Below are positions 1 through 5,683 of a stretch of 7,232 nt of DNA, piece by piece. The notes beneath the pieces are model-generated. The model did no database searches, was not told the DNA's origin, and saw nothing but the letters and a program-made list of their open reading frames with translations. The stretch's first letter is position 1. Every line of letters starts with the position of its first letter. The position numbers and the translations under genes are program-made. This stretch comes from Bacillota bacterium (GTDB taxonomy: Bacteria > Bacillota > Clostridia > Lachnospirales > Lachnospiraceae), in NCBI GenBank assembly GCA_023413555.1, contig JAEZPG010000048.1, forward strand, positions 1-7,232, in the 5' to 3' direction.

Positions 1-63
1 TTGCCTTGTCTACTTAAGGGGAATCATATCATCTTTTTGGCCAGAGCCTTTTCTCTATTCTAT

Positions 64-1776
64 TTACACATTAAATACTTCGTCTTCTCTTAATGCCTTT
101 AATTTCTCCTCTGCATCCTCCATGCTAGAACCCTTTACACCAAAGTAGAACTTAATCTTAGGCTCGGTTCCGGATGGACGAACGGCACACCATGCATCGT
201 CTGTTAAGTCAAAGTACAATACATCAGACTTAGGAAGGCCGGTAGAGAATACTTCCTTTGTCTTCATATCAGTAATGGTATCAGCCTGATAATCTCTAAA
301 CTTAAGCACCTCGTAGCCACCCATCTTGGTTGGTACGTTAGCACGATAACTAGCCATGATCTCTTTAATCTTCTCCATACCAGTAATTCCTTTTAAGGTA
401 ACGGCTTTCAAATCTTCCTTAAAGTAACCATAGGTCTTATACATGTTTTGAAGCTGTTCATATAAGGTAATACCTTGAGATTTATAATAAGCTGCCGCTT
501 CGCAGAAAGCCATAACGGCAACTACTGCATCTTTATCTCTAGCATGAGTACCAATGAGACAGCCATAGCTTTCTTCATATCCAAAGACATATTCATTTTC
601 ATGAGTCTCTTCAAATAACTTAATCTTTTCTCCAATAAACTTAAAGCCGGTTAAAACTTCAATTAATCTTGCATTGTATTTCTTTGCAATCTGATCGGTA
701 ATGTTACCGGTTACAATGGTCTTTATTAAAGCACTATTCGCTGGAAGAATACCATGAGCCCGTTTCTGAGAGAATTCATACTCTGCAATCATGGCTCCTG
801 ACATATTGCCAGTTAAAAGAACAAATTCTCCCTTATCATCACGGATGCATACCCCAAGACGGTCAGCATCTGGATCGGTTGCCAGAATTACATCTGCTCC
901 TACTTCATCTGCTAATTTTTTTGCTAAGGTAAATACCTTCGGATCTTCTGGATTAGGATAGGAAACTGTTGGGAAGTTACCATCCGGCATCTCCTGCTCC
1001 TCTACTACATAGACATGTTCAAAGCCAATTTCCTTAAGAATACGTCTTACCGGAAGATTGCCGGTTCCATGTAATGGAGTAAACACAATCTTAAGGTCTT
1101 TGCCAGCTTCAGAGATAGGGTTAATCACTAATTTCTTCAGTTCTTCTATATAGGAATCATCAAGCTCTTTGCCTACTACATGATATAAGCCGGCATCGAT
1201 GGCCTGTTGTTTGTCCATGGTCTTAATGGAGGTAAACTCTTGGATGGCATTCACCTCTCCAATAATCTCAGCATCCTTAGGAGCGGTAACCTGAGCGCCA
1301 TCCTCCCAATATACTTTATAACCGTTGTACTCCGGTGGGTTATGGCTGGCAGTTACTACAATACCTGCGATACAGCCAAGCTTGCGAACGGTATAGGAAA
1401 GTACTGGTGTTGGTCGAAGGGACTCATAGGTATAAGCTTTGATTCCATTGGCACATAAACAAAGTGCTGCAGCTGTCGCAAATTCTACAGACATATTTCT
1501 GGAGTCGTAAGCAATGGCAACGCCTTTGTCCTGTCCGCCCTGTTTGATAATATAGTTAGCAAGGCCCTGTGTAGCTTTTCCTACCGTATAAATATTCATA
1601 CGATTTGTACCAGCACCTACGATACCACGTAAACCTCCCGTCCCAAACTCTAACTCTTTAAAAAAACGGTCTTTAATCTCTGTATAATTATCTGCTATGG
1701 CTTTTAATTCATTACGGGTGTCAACATCAAAATATTCATCGGATGCCCATAAGTTATATTTGTCCATATAATTCAT
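64..1776 (-). CDS. pgcA: Alpha-phosphoglucomutase / phosphomannomutase (alpha-D-phosphohexomutase family)
   Basis: This cytosolic enzyme interconverts glucose-1-phosphate and glucose-6-phosphate, and possibly the mannose phosphates, linking glycolysis to glycogen, cell wall and nucleotide-sugar synthesis. All four family motifs are present. They are a phosphate-contact loop FGTGGLRG (residues 44-51), the catalytic serine loop TASHNPP with Ser144 as the phosphorylated residue, the magnesium loop DPDADR (301-306), and the sugar-binding loop GYEESYG (399-405). The C-terminal phosphate-binding loop RPSGTEPK lies at 533-540. At 570 residues it has the length usual for Firmicutes PgcA-type mutases, longer than the 450-residue GlmM/ManB group. 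The start at 1776 is chosen because an AGAGGA Shine-Dalgarno site lies about 7 bases upstream; an ATG three codons later would be too far away. It has its own promoter at 1832-1860. The family is certain, but substrate preference between glucose and mannose phosphates cannot be read from sequence alone. Confidence 0.95.
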   Translation of the reverse strand: MNYMDKYNLWASDEYFDVDTRNELKAIADNYTEIKDRFFKELEFGTGGLRGIVGAGTNRMNIYTVGKATQGLANYIIKQGGQDKGVAIAYDSRNMSVEFATAAALCLCANGIKAYTYESLRPTPVLSYTVRKLGCIAGIVVTASHNPPEYNGYKVYWEDGAQVTAPKDAEIIGEVNAIQEFTSIKTMDKQQAIDAGLYHVVGKELDDSYIEELKKLVINPISEAGKDLKIVFTPLHGTGNLPVRRILKEIGFEHVYVVEEQEMPDGNFPTVSYPNPEDPKVFTLAKKLADEVGADVILATDPDADRLGVCIRDDKGEFVLLTGNMSGAMIAEYEFSQKRAHGILPANSALIKTIVTGNITDQIAKKYNARLIEVLTGFKFIGEKIKLFEETHENEYVFGYEESYGCLIGTHARDKDAVVAVMAFCEAAAYYKSQGITLYEQLQNMYKTYGYFKEDLKAVTLKGITGMEKIKEIMASYRANVPTKMGGYEVLKFRDYQADTITDMKTKEVFSTGLPKSDVLYFDLTDDAWCAVRPSGTEPKIKFYFGVKGSSMEDAEEKLKALREDEVFNV

Positions 1777-1831
1777 ACTAATATCCTCTTTTCTAATATT
1801 ATCCTAGCCTTAATCATACTATTACGTTTCA

Positions 1832-1860
1832 ATTATATATGTTTTTTTTTTATATTTCAA
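1832..1860 (-). promoter_or_regulatory. Predicted sigma-A promoter of the phosphoglucomutase gene
   Basis: On the minus strand, TTGAAA (1855-1860) and a perfect TATAAT (1832-1837) are separated by exactly 17 bases. The predicted transcript starts near 1825, giving a leader of about 50 bases. The spacer contains an uninterrupted run of ten A on the minus strand (T10 at 1842-1851 on the plus strand), which is unusual inside a promoter core. Confidence 0.75.
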
Positions 1861-1914
1861 TCCTCGTATGTTCCATTAAATAACACAATGCCCTTATATC
1901 ATTCCTTTATATAC

Positions 1915-1963
1915 AAAAAAACTCCTAATGACCCTTTTCGTACCATGGTATCATTAGGAGTTT
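1915..1963 (-). terminator. Rho-independent terminator of the aldolase gene
   Basis: A perfect 13-base inverted repeat, AAACTCCTAATGA (1919-1931) with TCATTAGGAGTTT (1951-1963), encloses a 19-base loop. Reading on the minus strand the stem runs into a stretch of seven T (A run 1915-1921), the classic intrinsic terminator layout. It begins 43 bases beyond the aldolase stop codon. The loop contains a perfect 10-base palindrome, TACCATGGTA (1941-1950). T-rich sequence on the other side could also give weak plus-strand function, but no plus-strand gene ends here. Confidence 0.88.
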
Positions 1964-2005
1964 ATTATTTATCCTCTTATCAAATAGCAGATGTTCTGCG
2001 CAATA

Positions 2006-2869
2006 TTATGCCTGATTAACAGAACCAAATAGTTCCATCTTTTCTTTTACAGTAGCTTTAATAGCTTCATATCCAGGCGCTAATATCTTACGAGGGTCAA
2101 AGCCTTTCCCCTGAAGATCCTTACCAGCTTCAATATATTCTCTTGTAGCAGCTGCAAATGAAAGCTGACATTCCGTATTAACATTGATCTTAGCAACACC
2201 AAGAGAGATTGCCTTCTTAATCATATCTTCAGGAATTCCAGTACCACCATGAAGTACTAAAGGCATATCACCAGTTAATTTCTGAATTGCATCTAAAGTC
2301 TCAAAGCTTAAGCCTTCCCAGTTAGCTGGATACTTGCCATGAATATTGCCAATACCAGCAGCAAGCATTGTAACACCAAGATCAGCAATTGCTTTACATT
2401 CCTGTGGATCAGCACATTCCCCTTTGCCGATTACACCATCTTCTTCTCCACCGATGGAACCAACTTCTGCTTCGATAGACATTCCTTTTTCATTACAGAT
2501 TTCAACTAATTCCTTAGTCTTTGCAATGTTTTCTTCAATCGGATAATGAGAACCATCAAACATAATGGATGAGAATCCAGCTGCGATACATTGTTTAGCA
2601 CCTTCATAGGAACCGTGATCAAGGTGAAGAGCTACAGGTACTGTAATGTTAAGTTCTTCCAACATACCATTTACCATACCTACGATTGTTTTATAACCAC
2701 ACATGTACTTTCCTGCTCCCTCAGAAACACCAAGGATTACTGGGGAATTCAGTTCCTGTGCAGTTAATAGAATAGCTTTTGTCCACTCTAAATTATTAAT
2801 ATTAAACTGACCTACTGCATAATGGCCAGCTTTTGCTTTAGTGAGCATTTCTTTCGCTGATACTAACAT
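2006..2869 (-). CDS. fba: Class II fructose-1,6-bisphosphate aldolase, zinc-dependent
   Basis: This cytosolic enzyme cleaves fructose-1,6-bisphosphate to dihydroxyacetone phosphate and glyceraldehyde-3-phosphate in glycolysis and runs in reverse in gluconeogenesis. The motif LHLDHGS (81-87) supplies the catalytic aspartate D84 and zinc ligand H85. Further zinc-ligand histidines are H177 (in NIHGKY) and H207 (in VLHGGTG, 205-211). The GGEEDGV loop (140-146) and the phosphate-binding segment KINVNTE (227-233) are also typical. The length of 287 residues fits the short Firmicutes class II type; the longer E. coli FbaA form is about 360. Tagatose-bisphosphate aldolases (GatY/KbaY) are close relatives, but no galactitol or tagatose genes lie nearby, so the glycolytic role is favoured. 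The start at 2869 has a strong GGAGGTC ribosome site (2874-2880). It has a candidate promoter at 2968-2996 and a terminator at 1915-1963, and is probably monocistronic. Its leader carries a 13-base inverted repeat and a 12-base tandem repeat. Confidence 0.94.
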   Translation of the reverse strand: MLVSAKEMLTKAKAGHYAVGQFNINNLEWTKAILLTAQELNSPVILGVSEGAGKYMCGYKTIVGMVNGMLEELNITVPVALHLDHGSYEGAKQCIAAGFSSIMFDGSHYPIEENIAKTKELVEICNEKGMSIEAEVGSIGGEEDGVIGKGECADPQECKAIADLGVTMLAAGIGNIHGKYPANWEGLSFETLDAIQKLTGDMPLVLHGGTGIPEDMIKKAISLGVAKINVNTECQLSFAAATREYIEAGKDLQGKGFDPRKILAPGYEAIKATVKEKMELFGSVNQA

Positions 2870-2884
2870 AAATGACCTCCATAT

Positions 2885-2908
2885 TATCTACTTGTTTATC
2901 TACTTGTT
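2885..2908 (-). repeat. 12-base tandem direct repeat in the fba leader
   Basis: Two perfect head-to-tail copies of TATCTACTTGTT (2885-2896 and 2897-2908, plus-strand reading) lie between the leader inverted repeat and the aldolase ribosome site. On the transcript this reads as two AACAAGUAGAUA units ending 4 bases before GGAGGUC. It could be a chance slippage duplication or a paired binding site for an RNA or protein. Confidence 0.9.
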
Positions 2909-2963
2909 ATGACATAGAACTTATAAGTATCTATTTATCTTTCCGTATTCAGTCCTATGTCAT
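2909..2963 (-). promoter_or_regulatory. 13-base inverted repeat at the predicted 5' end of the fba transcript
   Basis: ATGACATAGAACT (2909-2921) is matched by AGTCCTATGTCAT (2951-2963) with a single wobble-type position and a 29-base interior. The outer arm starts about 5 bases past the predicted -10 box (2968-2973), so the repeat begins at or next to the transcription start. It could be an operator or a stem-loop at the extreme 5' end of the mRNA that affects stability or translation. No T tract follows on the minus strand, so it does not look like a terminator for mrp. Confidence 0.7.
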
Positions 2964-2967
2964 GTGT

Positions 2968-2996
2968 ATTATAACCTATCTTTCCGAAAAAGAAAA
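2968..2996 (-). promoter_or_regulatory. Candidate promoter of the aldolase gene
   Basis: A perfect TATAAT occurs on the minus strand at 2968-2973. With a 17-base spacer the -35 position reads TTTTCT (2991-2996), which matches consensus at only three of six bases. The -10 box is convincing but the -35 is weak, so an activator or the surrounding T-rich tract may contribute. The predicted start is near 2961, giving a leader of about 90 bases. Confidence 0.5.
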
Positions 2997-3006
2997 CCAA
3001 ATTTTC
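2987..3006 (-). terminator. Weak possible terminator after mrp
   Basis: Reading the minus strand, GAAAA (3006-3002) can pair with TTTTC (2996-2992) around a 5-base loop and is followed by five T (2991-2987). The stem is short and almost all A-T, and it overlaps the candidate -35 of fba. It may end some transcripts, or mrp transcription may continue into fba. Confidence 0.25.
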
Positions 3007-3016
3007 ACACTATTGC

Positions 3017-4186
3017 TTAGCCTGCTAATCCTCCATCCAGATAGGATGCTACAACAACATCTCCATCTCCAGTCATACCAGGATATACCCTTACCTTTTG
3101 CTCCATTAATGTTTCCAAGGCTTCCTGGCCAATGCCTCCACAGATTAAGGTAGTAACCTTAAGTTCCTCTAGCAGTTTAACCGCAGATTCATGCCCGTTT
3201 CCATCACAAGCCATTTCCTTCTGTTCTACTAATATCTGATTATAAATATCATATATCTTAAATTTTTTCGCTTTTCCAAAATGCTGATCAATCTCATTGC
3301 TATCAGTAATTGGAACTGCTATTTTCATAGAACCCCCGATTTTAATGTTCTTTTCTTCTTCCACTGGACACTGTTCTTCAATGAAAGCGGCTGTCTCATC
3401 CAGATATGGAACCTGAAGTTCTTCTACCAGTCCTTTATCCACTGCAGCAGGAATTGCTGGATCAATTGGAACACGGTCTAACACGGGAATGTGATATTTC
3501 GTACTCACCTCATCTACATGACTTTCACCAAAGACACTAATCTTCTCGCCACAATTGCCACAGGTAATATAACTGTAGTTCTCCACCAGACCCAGGATAG
3601 GTACATTCATGGCCTTTGCCATATTAACCGCCTTTCCAACAATCATGGAAACAAGCTCTTGTGGAGAAGTCACGATAATAATGCCATCCAGTGGGATGCT
3701 TTGAAATACAGTTAATGGTACATCTGCTGTTCCAGGAGGCATATCCACAAACATATAATCCACCTGATCCCAGATGACTTCGGTCCAAAACTGCTTTACC
3801 GTACCAGCAACGATTGGTCCTCTCCAAACTACTGGCATTTCCTCTGAATCCAATAGAAGGTTCACAGACATTACTTTAATACCCTCTTTGCTTACTGCAG
3901 GCAAGATTCCCAACTCATTACCAGATGCTTTACTGTTGATACCAAAGGTTTTTGGAATCGAAGGACCGGTAATATCTGCATCAAGGATTGCCGTCTTATA
4001 TCCTTTGCGGTTCATAAGTACAGACAGATAAGATGTGGTTAAGGATTTTCCTACTCCTCCTTTACCGCTAACTACTCCGATTACTTTCTTCACTTTACTA
4101 TATTGATTCACTGGCTCTAACATACTCGTTCTGTTGTCTGAAGAGCAGGTAGTAGAACAGCTGTTGCAATTGCCTGAACAACTCAT
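3017..4186 (-). CDS. mrp: Mrp/NBP35-family P-loop ATPase fused to a NifX/NifB-like cluster-binding domain
   Basis: This is probably a cytosolic ATP-dependent carrier or scaffold for iron-sulfur clusters. A Cys-rich N-terminus (C3, C7, C10, C14) precedes an Mrp ATPase domain (about 32-270). That domain has the deviant Walker A motif GKGGVGKS (41-48) with its signature lysine, switch I DADITGPS (69-76), and VDMPPGTAD (147-155). A CGNC pair (C209, C212) matches the bridging-cluster cysteines of Mrp/Nbp35 dimers. A short acidic linker (271-286) leads to a domain of about 100 residues (287-389) of the dinitrogenase iron-molybdenum cofactor type, with DQHFGKA (300-306), ICGGIG (348-353) and a closing GDGDVVVASYLDGG segment. 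No nif structural genes are present, so a nitrogenase role is not implied. The start at 4186 has AAAGGAG (4197-4203) 10 bases upstream. The NifX-like part is more often a separate small gene; here it is in frame. The exact client proteins are unknown. Confidence 0.92.
   Translation of the reverse strand: MSCSGNCNSCSTTCSSDNRTSMLEPVNQYSKVKKVIGVVSGKGGVGKSLTTSYLSVLMNRKGYKTAILDADITGPSIPKTFGINSKASGNELGILPAVSKEGIKVMSVNLLLDSEEMPVVWRGPIVAGTVKQFWTEVIWDQVDYMFVDMPPGTADVPLTVFQSIPLDGIIIVTSPQELVSMIVGKAVNMAKAMNVPILGLVENYSYITCGNCGEKISVFGESHVDEVSTKYHIPVLDRVPIDPAIPAAVDKGLVEELQVPYLDETAAFIEEQCPVEEEKNIKIGGSMKIAVPITDSNEIDQHFGKAKKFKIYDIYNQILVEQKEMACDGNGHESAVKLLEELKVTTLICGGIGQEALETLMEQKVRVYPGMTGDGDVVVASYLDGGLAG
3326..3337 (-). 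promoter_or_regulatory. Possible internal ribosome site and start codon at the Mrp-NifX junction
   Basis: Within the mrp frame, GGGGG (minus strand, 3337-3333) lies 4 bases before the ATG of Met287 (3328-3326), exactly where the NifX-like domain begins. Translation from here would give a free 103-residue NifX-like protein. The site is only Shine-Dalgarno-like, because it needs G-U pairing with the 16S tail, and the spacing is short. Confidence 0.3.
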
Positions 4187-4247
4187 ATTTGTAAATCTCC
4201 TTTCATATCCTATTATGCATGAAATGTTCCTTAAATATTGAACGCTG

Positions 4248-4265
4248 CATATACATATACATATA
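4248..4265. repeat. Three tandem CATATA units in the mrp leader
   Basis: CATATA is repeated three times without interruption (plus-strand reading) between the predicted mrp transcription start and its ribosome site. It is a short microsatellite in an AT-rich leader, with no clear function. Confidence 0.85.
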
Positions 4266-4276
4266 AAATGATATTT

Positions 4277-4301
4277 GATTTATCTCTAAAAAAGATAAAT
4301 C
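4277..4301 (-). promoter_or_regulatory. Perfect 9-base hairpin or operator at the start of the mrp transcript
   Basis: GATTTATCT (4277-4285) and AGATAAATC (4293-4301) form a perfect inverted repeat around a 7-base loop. The predicted mrp transcript starts near 4305, so the stem lies at the very 5' end of the message, and as DNA it covers the initial transcribed region. It is AT-rich and lacks a following T tract, so it is not a terminator. Either an operator or a 5' stabilising stem-loop is possible. Confidence 0.6.
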
Positions 4302-4311
4302 CTTCGGGTGA

Positions 4312-4340
4312 ATTATAAGTTAACTACCAACCTATGTCAA
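4312..4340 (-). promoter_or_regulatory. Full-consensus sigma-A promoter of mrp
   Basis: On the minus strand a perfect TTGACA (4335-4340), a 17-base spacer and a perfect TATAAT (4312-4317) lie about 125 bases upstream of the mrp start codon. This is the best promoter in the window and predicts strong transcription unless a repressor intervenes. Confidence 0.85.
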
Positions 4341-4402
4341 TAGTACCCACGTTCCATTGGCAAAACAAGATGATTCAAAAAATTGTGGTTATATGAAAAT
4401 TA

Positions 4403-4418
4403 TCTAGTATTCTAGTAG
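4403..4418 (+). repeat. 8-base tandem repeat upstream of the rpoD -10 box
   Basis: TCTAGTAT (4403-4410) is followed directly by TCTAGTAG (4411-4418), two copies differing only at the last base. It sits just upstream of the extended -10 element, where the spacer and part of the -35 region would lie. It may be a regulator site or coincidence. Confidence 0.7.
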
Positions 4419-4424
4419 AAATTG

Positions 4425-4433
4425 TGTTATATT
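4425..4433 (+). promoter_or_regulatory. Extended -10 promoter candidate for rpoD
   Basis: TGT followed by TATATT (4428-4433) matches the extended -10 form TGnTATAAT with one mismatch. The -35 position 17 bases upstream reads TAGTAT, far from consensus, as expected when a TGn element compensates. The transcript would start near 4440 and have a leader of about 50 bases. Confidence 0.5.
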
Positions 4434-4479
4434 GATATTCGGTGGCACTTTGCCTAGATGGTAGGTAATATGACCATAT

Positions 4480-4484
4480 GGAGG
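4480..4484 (+). promoter_or_regulatory. rpoD ribosome binding site that fixes the start at 4491
   Basis: GGAGG sits 6 bases before the ATG at 4491. The reading frame stays open to an earlier ATG at 4458, but that one lacks a comparable site and would add 11 residues not expected at the N-terminus of a sigma factor. Confidence 0.9.
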
Positions 4485-4490
4485 ATAAAT

Positions 4491-5600
4491 ATGAGCGAAG
4501 CTATAATTAAATTTGAAGAAAAGTTAAAAGAACTTGTTCAAATTGCTAAGAAGAACAAAGGTGTAATTGAAGTAGAAAAAGTCAATGATTTCTTTAAAGA
4601 ACTTAACCTTAACGTTACACAGATAGATAAAATATATGAGTATTTAGAGGCACATAACATTGTAGTTCTTAACTTGACAGACGATGAGCCGGATGACAGC
4701 GTTTTATTAGAATTGGAAAATGACGAAGAGCTTGCCATGGTAGAAGATTTGGCCTCTTCCAATGCTATTATGTCAGACGACCCTGTTAAGCTATACTTAA
4801 AGGAAATTGGAAGCTACCCTCTTCTTTCTATTGAGGAAGAAATAGCCTTAGCAAAGAAGATAGAAGATGGAGACGAAATGTCTAAAAAGATTCTGGCAGA
4901 ATCCAACCTTCGTCTGGTTGTCAGCATCGCAAAACGTTATGTGGGAAGAGGCCTTTCTTTTTTGGATCTTATTCAAGAAGGTAACCTTGGTCTAATTAAA
5001 GCAGTGGATAAATTCGATTACACCAAAGGCTATAAATTCAGTACCTATGCCACCTGGTGGATTAGACAGGCAATCACTCGTTCCATTGCAGACCAGTCTA
5101 GAACCATTCGTATTCCTGTGCATATGTCGGAGGTAATTAACAAAACATACAGAGTTTCCCGCAGCTTACTTCAGGAACTAGGACGTGAGCCAACAGAGCA
5201 GGAGCTTGCAGAAGCTATGAACCTTCCAATTGATAAGATTAGAGAGATTCTTAAGGTTTCTGCTGACCCGATTTCTCTGGATACTCCAATCGGAGAGGAA
5301 GATGATAGTCACTTAGGAGACTTTATTAAAGATGATTCCATTATAGGACCAGAGGATGCTGCTGCTTACTCTGTACTCCAGGATCAAATCGGAAAACTAT
5401 TAGATACCTTAACAGAACGTGAACAGCGCGTTCTGATCCTACGATTTGGTTTAAAAGATGGTCGTACCAGAACCTTAGAGGAAGTTGGCAGAGAGTTTAA
5501 TGTTACCCGTGAACGTATCCGACAGATTGAAGCAAAGGCTTTAAGAAAACTACGTCACCCAAGCCGCGCAAGAATGTTAAAAGGATATGATATTCTATAA
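4491..5600 (+). CDS. rpoD: Primary-type RNA polymerase sigma factor RpoD (SigA)
   Basis: This subunit directs core RNA polymerase to -35/-10 promoters. The 369-residue protein contains every sigma-70 region. Region 1.1 covers about 5-63, followed by an acidic linker (64-86) and region 1.2 (about 96-128, DPVKLYLKEIG). Region 2 (about 135-205) contains NLRLVVSIAKRYVGRG and the -10 reading segment YATWWIRQAITRSIADQSR, followed by RTIRIPVHM. Region 3 covers about 212-290. Region 4 (about 300-362) has the -35 reading helix-turn-helix in EEVGREFNVTRERIRQIEAKAL. The presence of region 1.1 and the length place it in the primary group, not among the sporulation or flagellar factors. It stands alone, with a divergent mrp upstream and a hairpin at 5605-5654 downstream. 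The dnaG gene that commonly precedes rpoD in Firmicutes is absent. It could therefore be a relocated housekeeping gene or a second RpoD paralogue; the sequence alone cannot decide. Confidence 0.95.
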   Translation: MSEAIIKFEEKLKELVQIAKKNKGVIEVEKVNDFFKELNLNVTQIDKIYEYLEAHNIVVLNLTDDEPDDSVLLELENDEELAMVEDLASSNAIMSDDPVKLYLKEIGSYPLLSIEEEIALAKKIEDGDEMSKKILAESNLRLVVSIAKRYVGRGLSFLDLIQEGNLGLIKAVDKFDYTKGYKFSTYATWWIRQAITRSIADQSRTIRIPVHMSEVINKTYRVSRSLLQELGREPTEQELAEAMNLPIDKIREILKVSADPISLDTPIGEEDDSHLGDFIKDDSIIGPEDAAAYSVLQDQIGKLLDTLTEREQRVLILRFGLKDGRTRTLEEVGREFNVTRERIRQIEAKALRKLRHPSRARMLKGYDIL

Positions 5601-5604
5601 TAAT

Positions 5605-5654
5605 AAAGGGGTTGCCGTACATCTGATTCTCATCAGCTGTACGACAGCCCCTTT
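5605..5654. terminator. Shared hairpin terminator between convergent rpoD and the ROK gene
   Basis: Two 21-base arms (5605-5625 and 5634-5654) pair around an 8-base loop, with two mismatches and one wobble pair on the plus strand. Both ends are closed by AAAGGGG with CCCCTTT. The plus strand continues only with TTT then GATAG, while the minus strand continues TTTATTATTAT. It can therefore serve both genes, and looks rather better for the ROK gene. It starts 4 bases beyond the rpoD stop codon. Confidence 0.82.
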
Positions 5655-5683
5655 GATAGTGGTAAAGAAGGCCCCCATAGCCC

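Larger units (their letters stand above)
4187..4490. other. Divergent control region between mrp and rpoD
   Basis: About 304 bases without a gene separate the two divergent starts. The region holds a consensus promoter towards mrp (4312-4340), an extended -10 promoter towards rpoD (4425-4433), and a 9-base hairpin (4277-4301). It also holds a hexanucleotide repeat (4248-4265) and the two ribosome sites. The two promoters fire away from each other and their cores are about 85 bases apart. Nothing else in this stretch looks like a gene or a structured RNA. Confidence 0.8.

Noticed and set aside
1..63. Possible hairpin GGC-CAGA-GCC near 40-49 as a terminator for the phosphoglucomutase gene
   Set aside because: The stem has only three pairs and no T run on the minus strand. 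The real terminator may lie outside the window.
1207..1458. Open frame of 83 codons on the plus strand inside the phosphoglucomutase gene
   Set aside because: It lies wholly antisense to a well-supported enzyme gene. Its product lacks recognisable domains, and I saw no convincing ribosome site.
2346..2546. Plus-strand open frame antisense to the aldolase gene
   Set aside because: Its low-complexity Ser/Pro/Ile composition is that of a shadow of the aldolase coding strand.
2872..3153. Plus-strand open frame spanning the fba leader and the end of mrp
   Set aside because: It overlaps the aldolase ribosome site, promoter and leader repeats and the mrp 3' end in antisense, and has no family features.
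3281..4031. Several short open frames on both strands within mrp (3281-3481, 3491-3715, 3624-3827, 3774-4031)
   Set aside because: All overlap the well-supported Mrp-NifX frame and have shadow-like composition with no independent start signals.
3017..4186. Reading the NifX-like domain as evidence for nitrogen fixation
   Set aside because: No nifH, D, K, E or N gene is in the window, and this domain is widespread in anaerobes that do not fix nitrogen.
4201..4226. TTTCAT / ATGAAA inverted repeat next to the mrp ribosome site, considered as a translation switch
   Set aside because: Six A-T-rich pairs hardly cover the Shine-Dalgarno core, and nothing resembles a known riboswitch.
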